The notes below the pieces were generated by a model. That model made no database searches, was not told the origin of the DNA, and saw only the letters and a program-made list of their open reading frames with translations. A stretch of 64,000 nucleotides of DNA, taken from the NCBI RefSeq assembly GCF_010093815.1, contig NW_022985553.1, positions 840,133-904,132 on the forward strand, read 5' to 3'. A program made the position numbers and the translations under genes. Below are positions 34,513 to 46,431 of this stretch, one piece after another. The stretch is from Pseudovirgaria hyperparasitica (lineage: Eukaryota; Ascomycota; Dothideomycetes; Acrospermales; Acrospermaceae). Each line of letters begins with the position of its first letter. The stretch's first letter is position 1.

Positions 34513-36090
34513 CTAGCGTGCGTAGCGGGATGCATCCAAACCACCTCCGAGAACACCGCTTCTTCCTGTAGGCGCCTTCTGGGAGGCGCGGGCCTGGGAT
34601 ACAAGAGCTAAGGCAATGTCAGTGTTGACGAGCAATATTAAGGAGCATAGGGTGATACTGGGACCCTCACTGAGGAGCTTACATGCTTTAGCAATTTTCT
34701 CCTCGATACCAACACTCATCTGCTTGTGGACTTTCGCGAGCGCAATGCGATAGTGTGCCTGGATTTGGCACGGCACTTTCTCGAAGGGGCAATTGGTGAG
34801 ACGGCAATCGATATGGTAGTTGACACCATGGGTTAGCATCTCCTTGATGTCTGCAGTGTCTCGAACGATACCAAACCAGTCATTGACGTGCTCAGCGCTC
34901 AGAGGAACAACTTCCGAGGCAGTAGCGTCCAATGCCTTGTTGAGCGCCTCAATTTCAGCGATAGGTTTCTTTACAGGGGCAAGCGGAGCTGGAGCATTAG
35001 GGTCCTTGGGGTCAATCGGTTCTAGCTTCTCATACCTCACACCTTCGTCCTTGGAGATACTGCTGTTGGTTACGGCGGGCAGCGGCTTATCCGTGACGCC
35101 GTCAGAGACATAACGATCGACACCATAAGCGATAGGCCGGGCGCCATGGTCGGGAAAATTCGTCTGAACTGTCTTGCGGTCGGAGGCGTAAGGATGTGAC
35201 ATACGAGTCGTTGGGCGAGCGGTAGGATCAACAACGTAGCTGATGGAAGCACTGGGAGGTATCGACTTACGGCTGCTAGACGAAGCACTGAGAGGCATTG
35301 ACTTGCGGCTGCTAGACGAAGCACCGCCGCGCGAAGATGGGTCAGACGGTCCCTTGGGACGGTGAGGTAAAGCTGCTTGGTGAGCGGAGTGGAGCGAAGG
35401 TCCAGATTTAGTTTTCAGCATCTCCATGGCTCGCTCAGGGTTGAACAATTTAGGTCCTTGAGGTGTCTGAGTGGCCACTGTGCTAGATGCAGTGCGCGCA
35501 GGTTGATGCACTGGTGAAGCACGTGCCAGATCAATGTTTCTATGATGGACTGGAGGACCTTTGTTCGTATTCGATGCGATGGGACGAGAAGCATTCGGCG
35601 GTAAACTGCGAGGCTCAGTGTAGCCATCACGTCTGATGCGATGCAACTGACCACCATGGATGACACCAAGCGACTCAGCTGTATGATCACGTTCCTCATC
35701 AGCTGGGACGTACGCTATCACAAGATCAGCAACTGAAATGAGGAGAAGACAATGACAAATGCGTACTGTTCCACTCCGTAACTCCCTGGTTTACGGCTCG
35801 ATCGACTCTCTTCGCACGCCCACCTCGAATTGCACTAGAGGCACGACCTACACACTGGGTCAGTCAAGGCAGAGTCAGTTTGCTCCGTTGATGCTCACTA
35901 GGAACGAATCCAACGGAAGGGTCGTTCACGTAGCGGTGATCGTAGTCTCTGGCGATTGTATTTTCCCGGCGATCGGCACAAAGGTCGTCCTAAAAGCTCA
36001 AGTCAACAACGTGTTCTGCTCATGTCTTCTTGCAGAGATAGCTACATATTCAAAGCGATCGTCTCCTTCGGTTGAGTTAGGGTTGGCCAT
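34513..36090 (-). CDS. hypothetical protein, 426 residues
   Basis: Four exons fit in phase: 36,090-36,046, 35,989-35,899, 35,732-34,683 and 34,607-34,513, giving 426 residues; the total is divisible by three and every junction keeps the frame, although intron 2 (166 bp) is long. The N-terminus is acidic (DDLCADRRENTIARDYDHRY). The middle (about 90-230) is Ser/Pro-rich with an internal repeat of SSSSRKSxPxSAS. The C-terminal part, about 290-395, appears folded and holds EIEALNKALDATASE, HVNDWFGIVRDTADIKEML, and cysteines in CRLTNCPFEKVPC that could bind metal or form disulfides, followed by a helix with IALAKVHKQMSVGIEEKIAKACK. I do not recognise the family. No membrane segment. The 5' exons are less certain than the large exon. 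Confidence 0.6.
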
Positions 36091-38672
36091 CTCCCCGGCG
36101 CACCCTGTAGTGCTGGTGGCAGTTGTAGCTGCAAAAGAAGGTGAGGTAACTGGTAAAGGGAAGGTAACTTGCAGTGGCAGGTGAAAACAATGAACAGAGT
36201 CACAAGATTGGAGCCTAATCCGGGGGGCGGAGCTAATGTTTCTCCGAGTCGGTGAAAGTGAGCCAGCTTGGATAGCACATTAATAAAGGTGTGTTGAAAT
36301 GAGACAGCCGAAGCAAAACAAATGAGGTGAAGTGAATTAAGAAGCGCGCCTGTATCTCTGCACAACAACGCAAATGTGAGCTTTGCCAATACCAATCACT
36401 CAGATTGCATAGAGACAAAGGATGGTAGAATGGCCCATCTTTGGCTGGTAGGTGTGAAGTAGTAAGGTCGTTGATGCGCTGCTGCCTTCCCTGTCTGCTC
36501 CTCTCGCGCTCCATTCCGTGCTCCTTTTTGTGTAGGTCTATGAGTGTTGTAATTTTCATATCATAAATTCCCTGGTGCTCTGTACCATACGCTACATTCG
36601 TGTCTAGCTGGTCATATCCCTTGTATCAGCAATGTTTTGCAGCATGAATCAGTTGCTGGGACAGCCAGTTATCGTCGTGTAACCGGTTCCATAGGACAGA
36701 TAGCAATATACCTTGTGCACCTATGACAGAAACCTTAAAAATCTTTCTCTTCAAGAACTTCCCTGCAATGCATTGCAGTAGGCGACTGGACAAGTCCATG
36801 ATTTCATTGCCGACTAGCAGGTTGTTGTGTATGTGACCAAGCTCTTGAGAGCGATCTCATAGGCATCACGCTACAGTAAGAGGGACTACTCACTTCATCA
36901 GATGACTATTTTGCGACAACCTTGAGTTGGTTGTGACTTGTTGGAATGAGTAGTGTCCCATGTTGAGGTTTGGTAGGTAGCCCCCAGTTGTTGCCAGTAG
37001 ATGAATCATGATTAGTCAGCGAAGGAATATTCATTTTCCGTGCTGACTTCTACTTTCCACTAGCCCAATGCTAGGTAGATCAATGTCTTTCTCTGTCTCC
37101 ATATAATGAGCACTTGTCTTTTAGGCGTAGCGATCGAGGGATCATCTATTAGCTCCTCCAAGTCACTCCTCAATCGCGTGCTAATGCTTACATTCGCAGA
37201 TGACTGGAGCTAAGTTGCGGACTTGATATTTCCTCTCATTGCTGATATTCACAGGAGCCGTGCTCGATGAGAAGATCACAAGAGCTCTGCTACACATTGC
37301 AGTATTTGAATTCACGCAGGACTCCAGCATTAGCGTAAATAGTCTGTCTTGGCTCAAAAGGTGTCATATCGATTTTAGGCACTCTCTATGCTTTTCTCTC
37401 CAAAGCCTCCCCAGCGTCACTCCAAATATTCATCTTGTACAATCAAGCTCACATCTTCCTCGTTGGTGCTCTAGGCGACTAGACTTGTCCGTGGTCGATG
37501 TGAATGATCGGTACGACGCTGTGCCCCTAGGATGAGTGTGTTTCCGATGGACCATCATCTCCGTGTACTAGAGGTCCGAAATCTGGATGATCCAAGGGAA
37601 GGAAGCGTGCGCTTGCTATTTTTGATAGCCGATAAATGCGTGTATCCTCAGTGTGAAGGATGGCTTTAAGGATAACGGAAGTGTGTGTCTTGTCTGAGTG
37701 TTAATCGACTTTACAGGACCCCTGACTAGGGATTCGTAACTATTCGTGTAGTATGTTACCCGATTGAAACTTTTCAGCTTGTGAAATAAGCCCCAAGGAA
37801 TGACTTTCCGCAGTATCCATATACTTGTGGGCAAACATGGGTATTCTTCGATGTTGGTATTCATACAACTCCTCAGAGCTACGTTCACGAAGTCGTGATC
37901 CACTACAATGAATGCCATCTTGATCTGGGCGCATTTCCAAAGAAAAGAGGAGCTTAGCTTCACTCATGACTGTGTCGCTTTCCTACCTCTACCACCCCAG
38001 CGTGCGCTGGAAAGTTCCGCCAGGTCTATCCGAGCTTTTTTCCAATTCTTTTTGTTATTGATAACGATACTCATGCCACCACAAGGTTCGCAAGTTCGCT
38101 GAGCTGACTATCGGATATGTTTTATTGTACTATTTTTAACACGAAATAAAAGAACCGTCTTCTACCGACGCCAAAACGAGGGGCATCAAAACGGCTGGTG
38201 ATGATAGTAATTATCGCCAGCGGTGTCAAAACTTGTTTGATCGCGCATTTACAGGGTTTGCCAGATGGAACGTAGGCAGGAAATTTTTCCTTGATGCTGA
38301 AAGGCTGGTAGACCATGTGAACGACATACACTTTTCGTTGGCGCTCTAAGAGAGGATGTGAGTGTATCAAGGACATATCAGTCGCTGGTGTCATAATGTT
38401 CTGATATGGTAAGGTACTGCAGAGTTAGACATTACTACATCGGTAGGGAAGTCGACTTCGGAGTGAGCATTATGGATCCTCTCGAAGCTCTGACTGCCGC
38501 AAGACTTTATCAATGCCATATGTTTGTAGATCAGAGTAGTACGAAAGATGTTAAGTTCGAAAACTGTTTATATGTGGCGCTTGCATAATCGAAACTCGTG
38601 AACCGAGTGACTTGATACGCCGTGGAGCAAAGTAGCTCCAGTACATAACTTGACCAAAAATATAGTGATTCC
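36091..38672. other. gene-free stretch
   Basis: About 2.6 kb with only short overlapping frames (for example 36,233-36,559 minus, 37,239-37,535 plus, 37,616-37,963 minus and 38,122-38,394 minus), none with a recognisable domain or coherent splicing. Composition is ordinary, not RIP-eroded. It separates the housekeeping block from the P450/transporter region and may hold an unrecognised or non-coding transcript. Confidence 0.45.
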
Positions 38673-40448
38673 TCACGAATGGAGTCTGGGCGTCAATTTG
38701 AGTAGGACATCCTCGCCGTCCAGCGGACCCATGAGTCCCGCTACTGGAGTTCCCAAATCCGCTTGCGGAAAGCCTTTGTCATCGATCTTTTCGATGTCGT
38801 ACAAGCTTAAAAGTCTTGTAATCAAGATCAATACCTCTGCTTTAGCTAAGAATCTTCCTGGGCAATACGTATGTCCCCCTCCAAAGGGTCTCAAGCTCGT
38901 ACTGGAGAGCATCTTCGGGTTCCGTTCGAAACGCTCTGCATCAAAGACTTGAGAATCTCCCCATACAACATCATGCATGTGCATCTGTCGATAAGGTACC
39001 ATCACTCGAGCATTAACCGGGATCATTTTCTGACCTATTTTTGTAGGTGCTGTTGCAATACGTACTGAGTGAGAATTCGTGTATACACGCAATGACTCCG
39101 CGAATAGCGAAGTCAGTAACGGACAAGAATCTGCGAGAAATTGCAGGTATTCAGACTCATCAAGCTTTGCAGCTGCTGCAACTTCCCCTGAGCGGAGCCG
39201 CTGCAACAGCTGTGGATCTTCAACAAGATGAGCTAGAGCCCAGAAGGCTGCCTTGTACGTGTTTGTGTTTGTCCTCATCTAATGTCAGCTACGAGTCTCG
39301 AACCGCGCTGGGTAGAGATTACTTACGCGAAGATAACGATTGACATCATCTCAGCAATGTCTTTCTCTGGAAAATGGACCGCTCTTTCGGTGACAATCAA
39401 TCGCTTGACTAAATCACAAGCTCCTTCACGTCTCTCCTCCGGAAGGCTGAGCCAAGTCTGCGTTGTTTCTAATAATCTTTGTTTCGCCTGTAACATACTC
39501 CTAGCCCCCGCCACCTTGTACCAAAGCTTCCAGCTTTCTTTGTCGAATTGCATCGAGTCATCAATTACATTTGGATTGAGCTCCATAAGTGAGTCTCCGA
39601 AAAATGCTCTCAAGACCGCATCGATGAGAACCTCTCGGGTAAGTTCCAATAGAGAAACGATCTTCGAACCATCCTTCTCAGTCGATCTAGTGTACCGTCC
39701 TGATAGTTTGTGAACTTGAGAAGATATCGACGCAGACACCTTTGCCAACATTTCGTTGTATCTGGGACCAGGCACGAGCTGTTCTTTCCAAAAGATCATA
39801 TTAAGGTGCGCAAGTGGTTTCAAGTCAGCGTTATTCATATCAATGGCTTGTGCTGCAAGATCCGCATCCCTCGATTCAGGAGCCTCGTAGAACTTGTCGC
39901 AAGAAGCTTTGGACACTCCGAAGATATTAGTCACATCGTATACGACTTTATCAACAGAGAGCGTTGCTGAGTTTCTGTATAGGGCCACTGTATCGTCGGG
40001 AGAGGATACAAAGTACAACTTCTGCCCCCCGACAGTGAGAGCGAATGGTTCACGTTGATTTTTGAAATATTTTCTAGTGTAAGGTCAGTTGGGTGTATTG
40101 GAAGCTTATGGTCTTAGTTGCAACATACTGGGCTCTTGTAATGACGCCATCTCCATTCTTGACGAACTCAAGGGCGTGGCCTTTAGATGGTCAGCAGGGT
40201 CTCGTATAAGCTGTTTTATATCGCCCTACCTAGAACTTATGAACGTCAGTCGCAAGAAGGCGGTGAAATCAGAGACATATCTCACTAGGTATCCAATACG
40301 GCAGTTCTTTTGGCTCGTTTGGGTTTAAAATTGGCTTAATAGTGAAAGCCCAAAGCCGAAACGAGATGAGAAACACTAATAAGCAGGTTGGAATCGCAGC
40401 AAATGGACCACCATAGAGCACTAGTGCCAGAACTGTTGACAAAATCAT
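38673..40448 (-). CDS. cytochrome P450 monooxygenase (first of a pair)
   Basis: Heme-thiolate monooxygenase, probably anchored in the ER membrane. Four exons fit in phase: 40,448-40,286, 40,180-40,129, 40,073-39,327 and 39,273-38,673, giving 520 residues. The first 40 residues hold two hydrophobic stretches, followed by the PNEPKELPYWIP hinge. The I-helix region reads IFATNTNTYKAAFWALAHL across intron 3, the K-helix ExxR is ESLR at 380-383, and the heme loop FGGGHTYCPGRFLA carries the ligand C458. The NTNT-xxAxFW pattern resembles the CYP7/CYP8-like group of fungal P450s rather than CYP51. The substrate cannot be told. It lies tail-to-head before a second, related P450 on the same strand and shares with it an intron at the same place before the I-helix. 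Confidence 0.88.
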
Positions 40449-41559
40449 GACTGGCAGGTTTGCTGTTGAGAAGGCTCATTCTAGAGAACTGATGAAGTGT
40501 ACTTGAAGCAGTGAACAGAGTTGGGCAAACGCTGACTGTGCCGCACATTCACGCTCTATTTGCCGTCTCATTTCTAAGCCGTGACCGATGATGAAATGCT
40601 CAAGGACTACCCATTGAGGCAAACACTATTTTTGGGACAAAGGTTTCTCACGCCGCAAACACCATAACGTTTGCAGGCCTGCCCGACTAGTGCACTTCTG
40701 CCATATGCGTGTTATATCAGCTGCCTTGCTCTACATGGTACTGCAAAATGGCGGGGCACTTGAAGGCGATGATCAATCTAATTACCTGGATGGCCCCCGT
40801 AAAGAGTGAAGCATCATCCTTACTTTGTGCTTGGCCAGTGGCGCCTATTACACCTATTATGCGACATTTCCCGGGATATTGATGACATAAAGTCAAATAC
40901 GAACACGACGGATCCCAGTACCTACTGAACGATCGCACCTATGCCAGAGCAGGAACACTACCCTTGCAAGTCAGTATCACAACCCAATCCGTAGTACCTG
41001 ATCCCTGGTTGACCCTGTATTCTTCGCTTATTAGTGCCGAACAAGACAATCTAACAACACACTACTGGTGTGGGCAGCTGGTGATTGGCATGGGTTTACC
41101 ATATTGCCTTATCGCATATGCTTTTCATCACCGATCACACATAGCACAGCAAGTGAGACATCCAACAAAAGCTCCATGGTCGATGGGAGGATCATAACTC
41201 TTTGAGGTGCGACCAGTTCGGGCCGACAAGGGGTTCAGGGATTTGGGCAATCCTAGAACAAAAACTGTTCATGCATGCAGCATACTTGCAGGACGCAAAA
41301 AAGACGATAATAATCAGGTGTTCAGGTGGTATAGTTTGTGCCGTGTGCGTACGAGCCACCGACCATAATCACAGCTGGCCTTGTAGCATCTGTAAGGCTC
41401 AACGTCGTAGCAAGCTCTTTATGAGCCGAAAAATAACGGCCATGAATAGCTTGGGAATTGAGAAATTTTCATAGCTTGTAATAAGCATCTGTTTCATGTT
41501 GCGAGTACAATAGAGTATAACAGAACTTTACGAGATGTGAATGCAATAAATGGTACCCA
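40449..41559. other. intergenic stretch between two P450 genes
   Basis: About 1.1 kb upstream of the first P450 and downstream of the second. Short frames at 40,964-41,197 and 41,202-41,474 have no recognisable content. Presumably it contains the promoter of the first P450. No repeats seen. Confidence 0.45.
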
Positions 41560-43445
41560 TCAAGTCTTCCTTCGAATACGGAACGGCGTTGGATTTTTTG
41601 GACGAAGAATGCCAAGTCCATAAACCGACCAGTCCAGCTCTATGTGCTTTTCAGGAGTCACAATCTCGATCTCGTAACGACTCAGTAGAGTCGCGGTTAT
41701 CCATAGGTTCATGCGGTGAGCCAAGTGTCTTCCGGGGCACATCCTGATACCTCCTGCAATCGTTAGTCTCTTCTTATATTTTGGGTATTCTCTAGAGTTA
41801 CAGTACCTCCAAATGGCAAGAAAGATCCTTTAAGACCGTTGATTGAGTAGATGGGCTCTGCTCGCTTGGTAGCAGATGTGATAAAGTCTGTAGACTGGTC
41901 TTTACAAGGTCCCGTGGCATCGTCGTCAGGCCATACAAGAAATCTTTCGGCCCAGAATTCGTCAAGTGGATGCTGACCACCTTTGGTGTTCCATACAGAA
42001 GAAGCAGAATCATGATGCGATACATATGTATTGAGTATCATCACACTTCTTTTTGGTAATATCCATTCATACACATGTAGATCGCGATCAGGAGCACAAC
42101 GCGTAATGAAAGTCGCAAGATAAGTTCGAAGGACTTCGGAGAATAGCGATCGGAGACGCGGACTCTTTTCGAGATTCTTTATGTCAAACGATGTGCCATT
42201 AGACCGATATTCGAGTTCTTGACGCAATTGCGACGTCAGGTTTGGGTCACTATAGGTATGTATGAAGCTCATCGTAGCTGTCGGTATCATAGTCGTGAAA
42301 GCCCTAAAGATGTTAGCTTCTTGAACTGGTTTCAATTGGAAGATCATACGCAAACATGAGGCCGAGATCAGCAGAAGCCACTGAGTCATGATCCAGATTT
42401 TCCACCCCAAGAAGGATCTTCTGCCGTTCTCTGATCATCTCACAACCCCAGTATGGATCTCCGTTTCCATCGGGGTCAATACATCGTTCTGAGAACATTC
42501 GCCGCGCCTGTCTGTGCCAGCGCTTCACGTTTTCCAATATCTTATCACGAGCTCTATATGCAGAGAAGATTGGTATCGAAGGTAGTCCTTTGAGGAGCGT
42601 CAGAGTTCTCGCTGAGCTGTCGAAGTCGCTAAGATCGCGGATCATGTTCGGGTTCGCGGACAACAGTGTTGGACCAAATATGCTCTCCAATAAAGCCGGC
42701 CCAACAGTGTCCTGAATGAATTGAAACACGTCATGATACTCTAACCATTCTGTCGTTACACTTAGATGAGCAAGCTGTTTATCGAATAGCTTTGTGAATC
42801 TATCGAAAGCAGGATCCAGACCGGGTCCTGTAAGACCCTTGACCAAGTTCTCATGAGTGAGGTACTCGATTCGGTTTTGAGGCTTGACGTTACTGTTGGC
42901 TTCCGCCTTCGCATATGGTCCTGAATTGTCGGCAATGTACATTTGTACCGATTGAGAAGACATGCCAAAGAGCTGTTTGAGCAGAGTGGTATGTATGAAG
43001 ACTGCGTTCATAAAGGCAGGCTCTTTGAAGATGGCTGTAATATTCTTTGCGCCATGGAAAAAGAACAGTCGTGTGAAAGGTAACTTGACCATGTACGGAG
43101 ACTGTTTGTTCCATCTCACTCTGCGCAAAGAGCGTTAATTGCTTGAGTTCTGCCATGTTTAAACAGCTGGGGACTCGAGACTTACGCAGCGGTTCGAGTG
43201 AACCCTACAGGGTTTAGAAACAATTGCAAAGCATTACCGAAGAACGCTATGCCGTGTGGAGCTACTGGAGGTATTTTCCCGTATCTATTGGTGCTTCTAC
43301 CTTGCCAAAGTTTATAGACAATGCTCACAGACATTATCACTGTCAGTAGTAGTATTGGTGGTATAGTACACCGTGTTGTCGCTTGTCTCACCAGCGAGTC
43401 TAGTGACTCATATTGCCGTGTAATTCGAACCATCTCCAGACACAT
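41560..43445 (-). CDS. cytochrome P450 monooxygenase (second of a pair)
   Basis: Four exons fit in phase: 43,445-43,186, 43,120-42,350, 42,303-41,807 and 41,753-41,560, giving 573 residues. There is an N-terminal membrane anchor at about 28-45 (IPPILLLTVIMSVSIVY), followed by a basic/proline hinge (KIPPVAPHGIAFFGNAL). The I-helix region is FAAFTTMIPTATMSFIH across intron 2, with a K-helix-like EVLR in FSEVLRTYLATFITRC, and the heme loop FGGGIRMCPGRHLAH carries the ligand C515 and is split by intron 3. The protein is longer than usual because of an extended N-terminus and extra sequence before the heme loop (WPDDDATGPCKDQSTDF). The intron before the I-helix is in the same place and phase as in the neighbouring P450, pointing to common descent. 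Substrate unknown. Confidence 0.87.
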
Positions 43446-44622
43446 ACGCTTTAGGTGTGGGAGGACGAGTACTCAAAGGTAGTCCAGGACTCCCAATTTG
43501 CTTTAGGCGTATCAAGAATTCAAACAAGACAGCTGTGAAGTATAGTCCCGGTCGAGAACCAGACTAAAGAATAATGGATACCGTAATTGAAACAAGAGGG
43601 CCTCGTATATTATATGTAGAACTGATGAGTATGAGTCATATCGAAGCCTTCTTTCTCTGATCAGTGCATGATATGGACAGTTTAATTGTCATAAACCTAA
43701 GCTGTCCCTCCAGCGTACTGAAATATTGTCAATGAGACACACAGGAGAGCCCATGGATCAAGCGTAGATCTATTGGGCTACGATTTACTAAGAAAGGCAA
43801 GTAATGATGCGGACCGCCGGTCATTGTTCTACAGTCAATGCGACCCGGCGACCAATTTGGTCCTCAGCTGCGCGCTCGGACATGTGTGAATGAGCCGTGA
43901 CCCATAAGGCTGGGTGTCCGAAGCCGGATGGCCATCACCTGTTGGGTTTTGGGAGACAACGGTTGGGTTTTGGAGACAACAGTTGGTTTTGGGAGACAAC
44001 ATGTTGGTTAAGGATAAGACTGCAGAGTGCATTAGTGCCGCTGTAAGAAACACACTAACGATGCATTTATCGGGGTTATCGTGCCTGGGTAGTTGCTCAT
44101 CATGTATCAACAGTGGAACACTTCCAATCACAGAAGTACATCATCAGGAGGTGGCATAAAACAGTGCTTGCTGAACGATTTGCCTGTGGAGCTTGCACCT
44201 CATCCTAGTATCCACAGCGATCGCGTATTGATTCGGTCTCAGAACGGCACTTGTGAATGAATACGATTGGAAGCTTGAAGTGCCCTGCTGCCCTGCTGTA
44301 CCAGACTTTCAGGTACGTATAGAGAAAGCAGACAGTGTATTATTGTTGCTAGACTTTTGTAGACTCGTTTGTATTTTGATACCAATGCATTCGTACTTCT
44401 ACAAGATCTCTTGTCTTGTAGAAGCGGCCCTTTAAGCTACAATAAGCATGAGTTGTGTATTCATGCTCTCTATCACGCAGGAGCAATTTCCTTGGAGACT
44501 TCATATCGTGTAATATTATCATCTAAGTACTCTGCTCCATTCAATCGAGCAGCTTTCTCGGTGATTTTGATGCTCCCTGAGTTCATCATCCTTCAATTGG
44601 GAGCAGGTGAACTAAGGTCTAT
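43446..44622. other. intergenic stretch with a three-copy repeat
   Basis: About 1.2 kb with no convincing gene; frames at 43,835-44,131 (minus), 43,914-44,159 (plus) and 44,369-44,716 (plus, overlapping the next gene) lack family features. It includes the promoter of the second P450 and a three-copy 20-bp repeat listed separately. Confidence 0.45.
43941..44000 (+). repeat. three tandem copies of a 19-20 bp unit
   Basis: The unit GTTGGGTTTTGGGAGACAAC occurs at 43,941-43,960, with near copies at 43,962-43,980 and 43,982-44,000, each lacking one G and separated by single bases. The array lies about 500 bp upstream of the P450 start at 43,445. It could be a minisatellite or a cluster of binding sites; nothing decides between them. 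Confidence 0.75.
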
Positions 44623-45939
44623 TCAGACCCAGTTGGTTCTTTCGAGCTCAGGTATGTCTTCCAAAGACTGGCATTGTTGTGAATGGTGGAACAAGGGGAT
44701 ATTCGTGCAACTATAACCTTGAGATAATTTCAGGCCTTGTTCTTCCGCCCACGACTGATCTTGGGTCTGCCCTGCAGCGTAGATAACTGTCGAGTTATGT
44801 CCTCTGGCAATATTGATAGAGCTGTTCAGTCGAGCGCGTGACAGTTTCGCAGGAAGCTCATAGTCCTTTGTGGTATTGGGAGTGAGACGCTCAGATTTCC
44901 ATCGCCAGGTAGACCGGCTGCCGATTCTCGATACCCAGCTAGACGATCGATCTTGTGTCGTACGAGTGCGACCTGGCCATCTCAATGCTTTAGGATGTGA
45001 GACTGCAACAAAGAAGGTTCGGAATGCGGTCGCTGAGGTCATGAAAAGCCCAATCTGTGCGCATACCAAAAGCCAGTAGGTCTGCCAGATGATATCAATC
45101 ATACCTTTTGCTTCCAGTCCACTACCACGTATGATGGTCGCAATTATTACAAATATGAGAAGACATAACGATAAGCCTAGTCCCACTTTCTGGGTCCACT
45201 TGATTCGAACTTTCCATATCAATTTCACTGGGATAGCGAGTACTTGGGTGAGTTAGCAATGTCTGAGTTGATGTATTTGCGAGTTTACTTACTAAGGACA
45301 TCACTGAAGATTTCAAATACGGTGCTACCTATTGATAATGCTGCAACAATCGACTGTCGGGACCCTCCACCATTACACGATACTTTCTCAGGTCAAACAA
45401 TCTTCAATCAGGGGGAACTTCATGTACTTACGCGCTCTGAAGTCTCCGAAGTAAGGGCAAGTATAGTAGTATTGCGCACCGCCAGCAATAAGAAGCGCAA
45501 AACAGAACGATGAAACGCACCACCAATAGATTTTACAAAATCTTAGACGATCGACAAGACGCCGGAATAAACAAAGAAAACTGAATTTGACAAACATGAC
45601 TGATGTCCAAGTCAAGCCCAGCATAATCGCATTCCATCTCTGGAAAGAGAATACGCGCTGGAGAGTGTTCGGTGGGAGTACAAGCCATGGCTCTCGAAGC
45701 AGTAGTGCTTGTGCAAAGTACATGTCGTCAATTAATTTAGCAAACAGTATGACTAGAGAAGCGATTAATGTGCTGAGAGATACAAGAATGCAGACATCAT
45801 CGGCAGCGAATCGCTCGGAGATCAATCGCTTGATGCAGAACCTGACAGCAATGATGATAATATTGAGACCAAGAAGGACAGCGTGAGAAATGATGAACGC
45901 ATGCTTAGGAACCCGTCCAACTGTATCGTAGAGGGACAT
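44623..45939 (-). CDS. fungal rhodopsin-like seven-helix membrane protein
   Basis: Three exons fit in phase: 45,939-45,432, 45,382-45,293 and 45,242-44,623, giving 405 residues. About seven hydrophobic segments are visible over the first 290 residues, including HAFIISHAVLLGLNIIIIAV, ILVSLSTLIASLVILFA, FSFLCLFRRL and LGLSLCLLIFVIIAT, with a long hydrophilic C-terminal tail. Short signatures such as RF near helix 2, the F..LFRRL segment and the DVLILAIPVKLIWK turn match the fungal rhodopsin-domain/PTH11-like integral membrane proteins, a large family of mostly unknown function, some implicated in surface sensing. I chose the ATG at 45,939, the first in the frame. It is divergent from the ABC-G transporter with 492 bp between starts, so a shared promoter is possible. 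Confidence 0.8.
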
Positions 45940-46431
45940 GATGATTTGAAACTCGAATTTGGCTAATGATATCACAACGCTTTTGCTCAGATGTGCGACA
46001 AGTTAACTTTATATCTGACAGGCTAATAGTGCTTCATTCCAACAATAATTTGTGAACCTCAATGGGTTTTGAGCCATCGTTACAAATGAGCATTGCTAAA
46101 GCGGGCTACTAAGGCTCTACCTATTCCATCACTGCCGCCCGCTGCTACACAAGGGTAACCTTGCAATCCAAAATGTTGGGTGATCAGCGATTGCAATGGA
46201 ATCCCTTGCAGCATCATGGCGTAGTGAAAAACTAATATGTGTTTAGCGGCGTCGAGGTGTCGTTTTGTTCACATTCCCGATGCGACAGCCTTGAGTGTCT
46301 TCCAGCTTCCTGCTCAAACCCGTGCCCCTTCATAGGTTCCCTCACTTCAGTCTTTCTAATTTATCTACTCCACCGAGCGACAAGAAGTCGTTATCAGATA
46401 GAATTCTAGGTGAAATCTTGTTGCAGGTAAG
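45940..46431. promoter_or_regulatory. bidirectional intergenic region
   Basis: A 492-bp gap lies between the start codons of the rhodopsin-like membrane protein (minus strand) and the ABC-G transporter (plus strand). No frame of note is present. By position it must contain both promoters; no specific operator could be identified with confidence. Confidence 0.5.
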
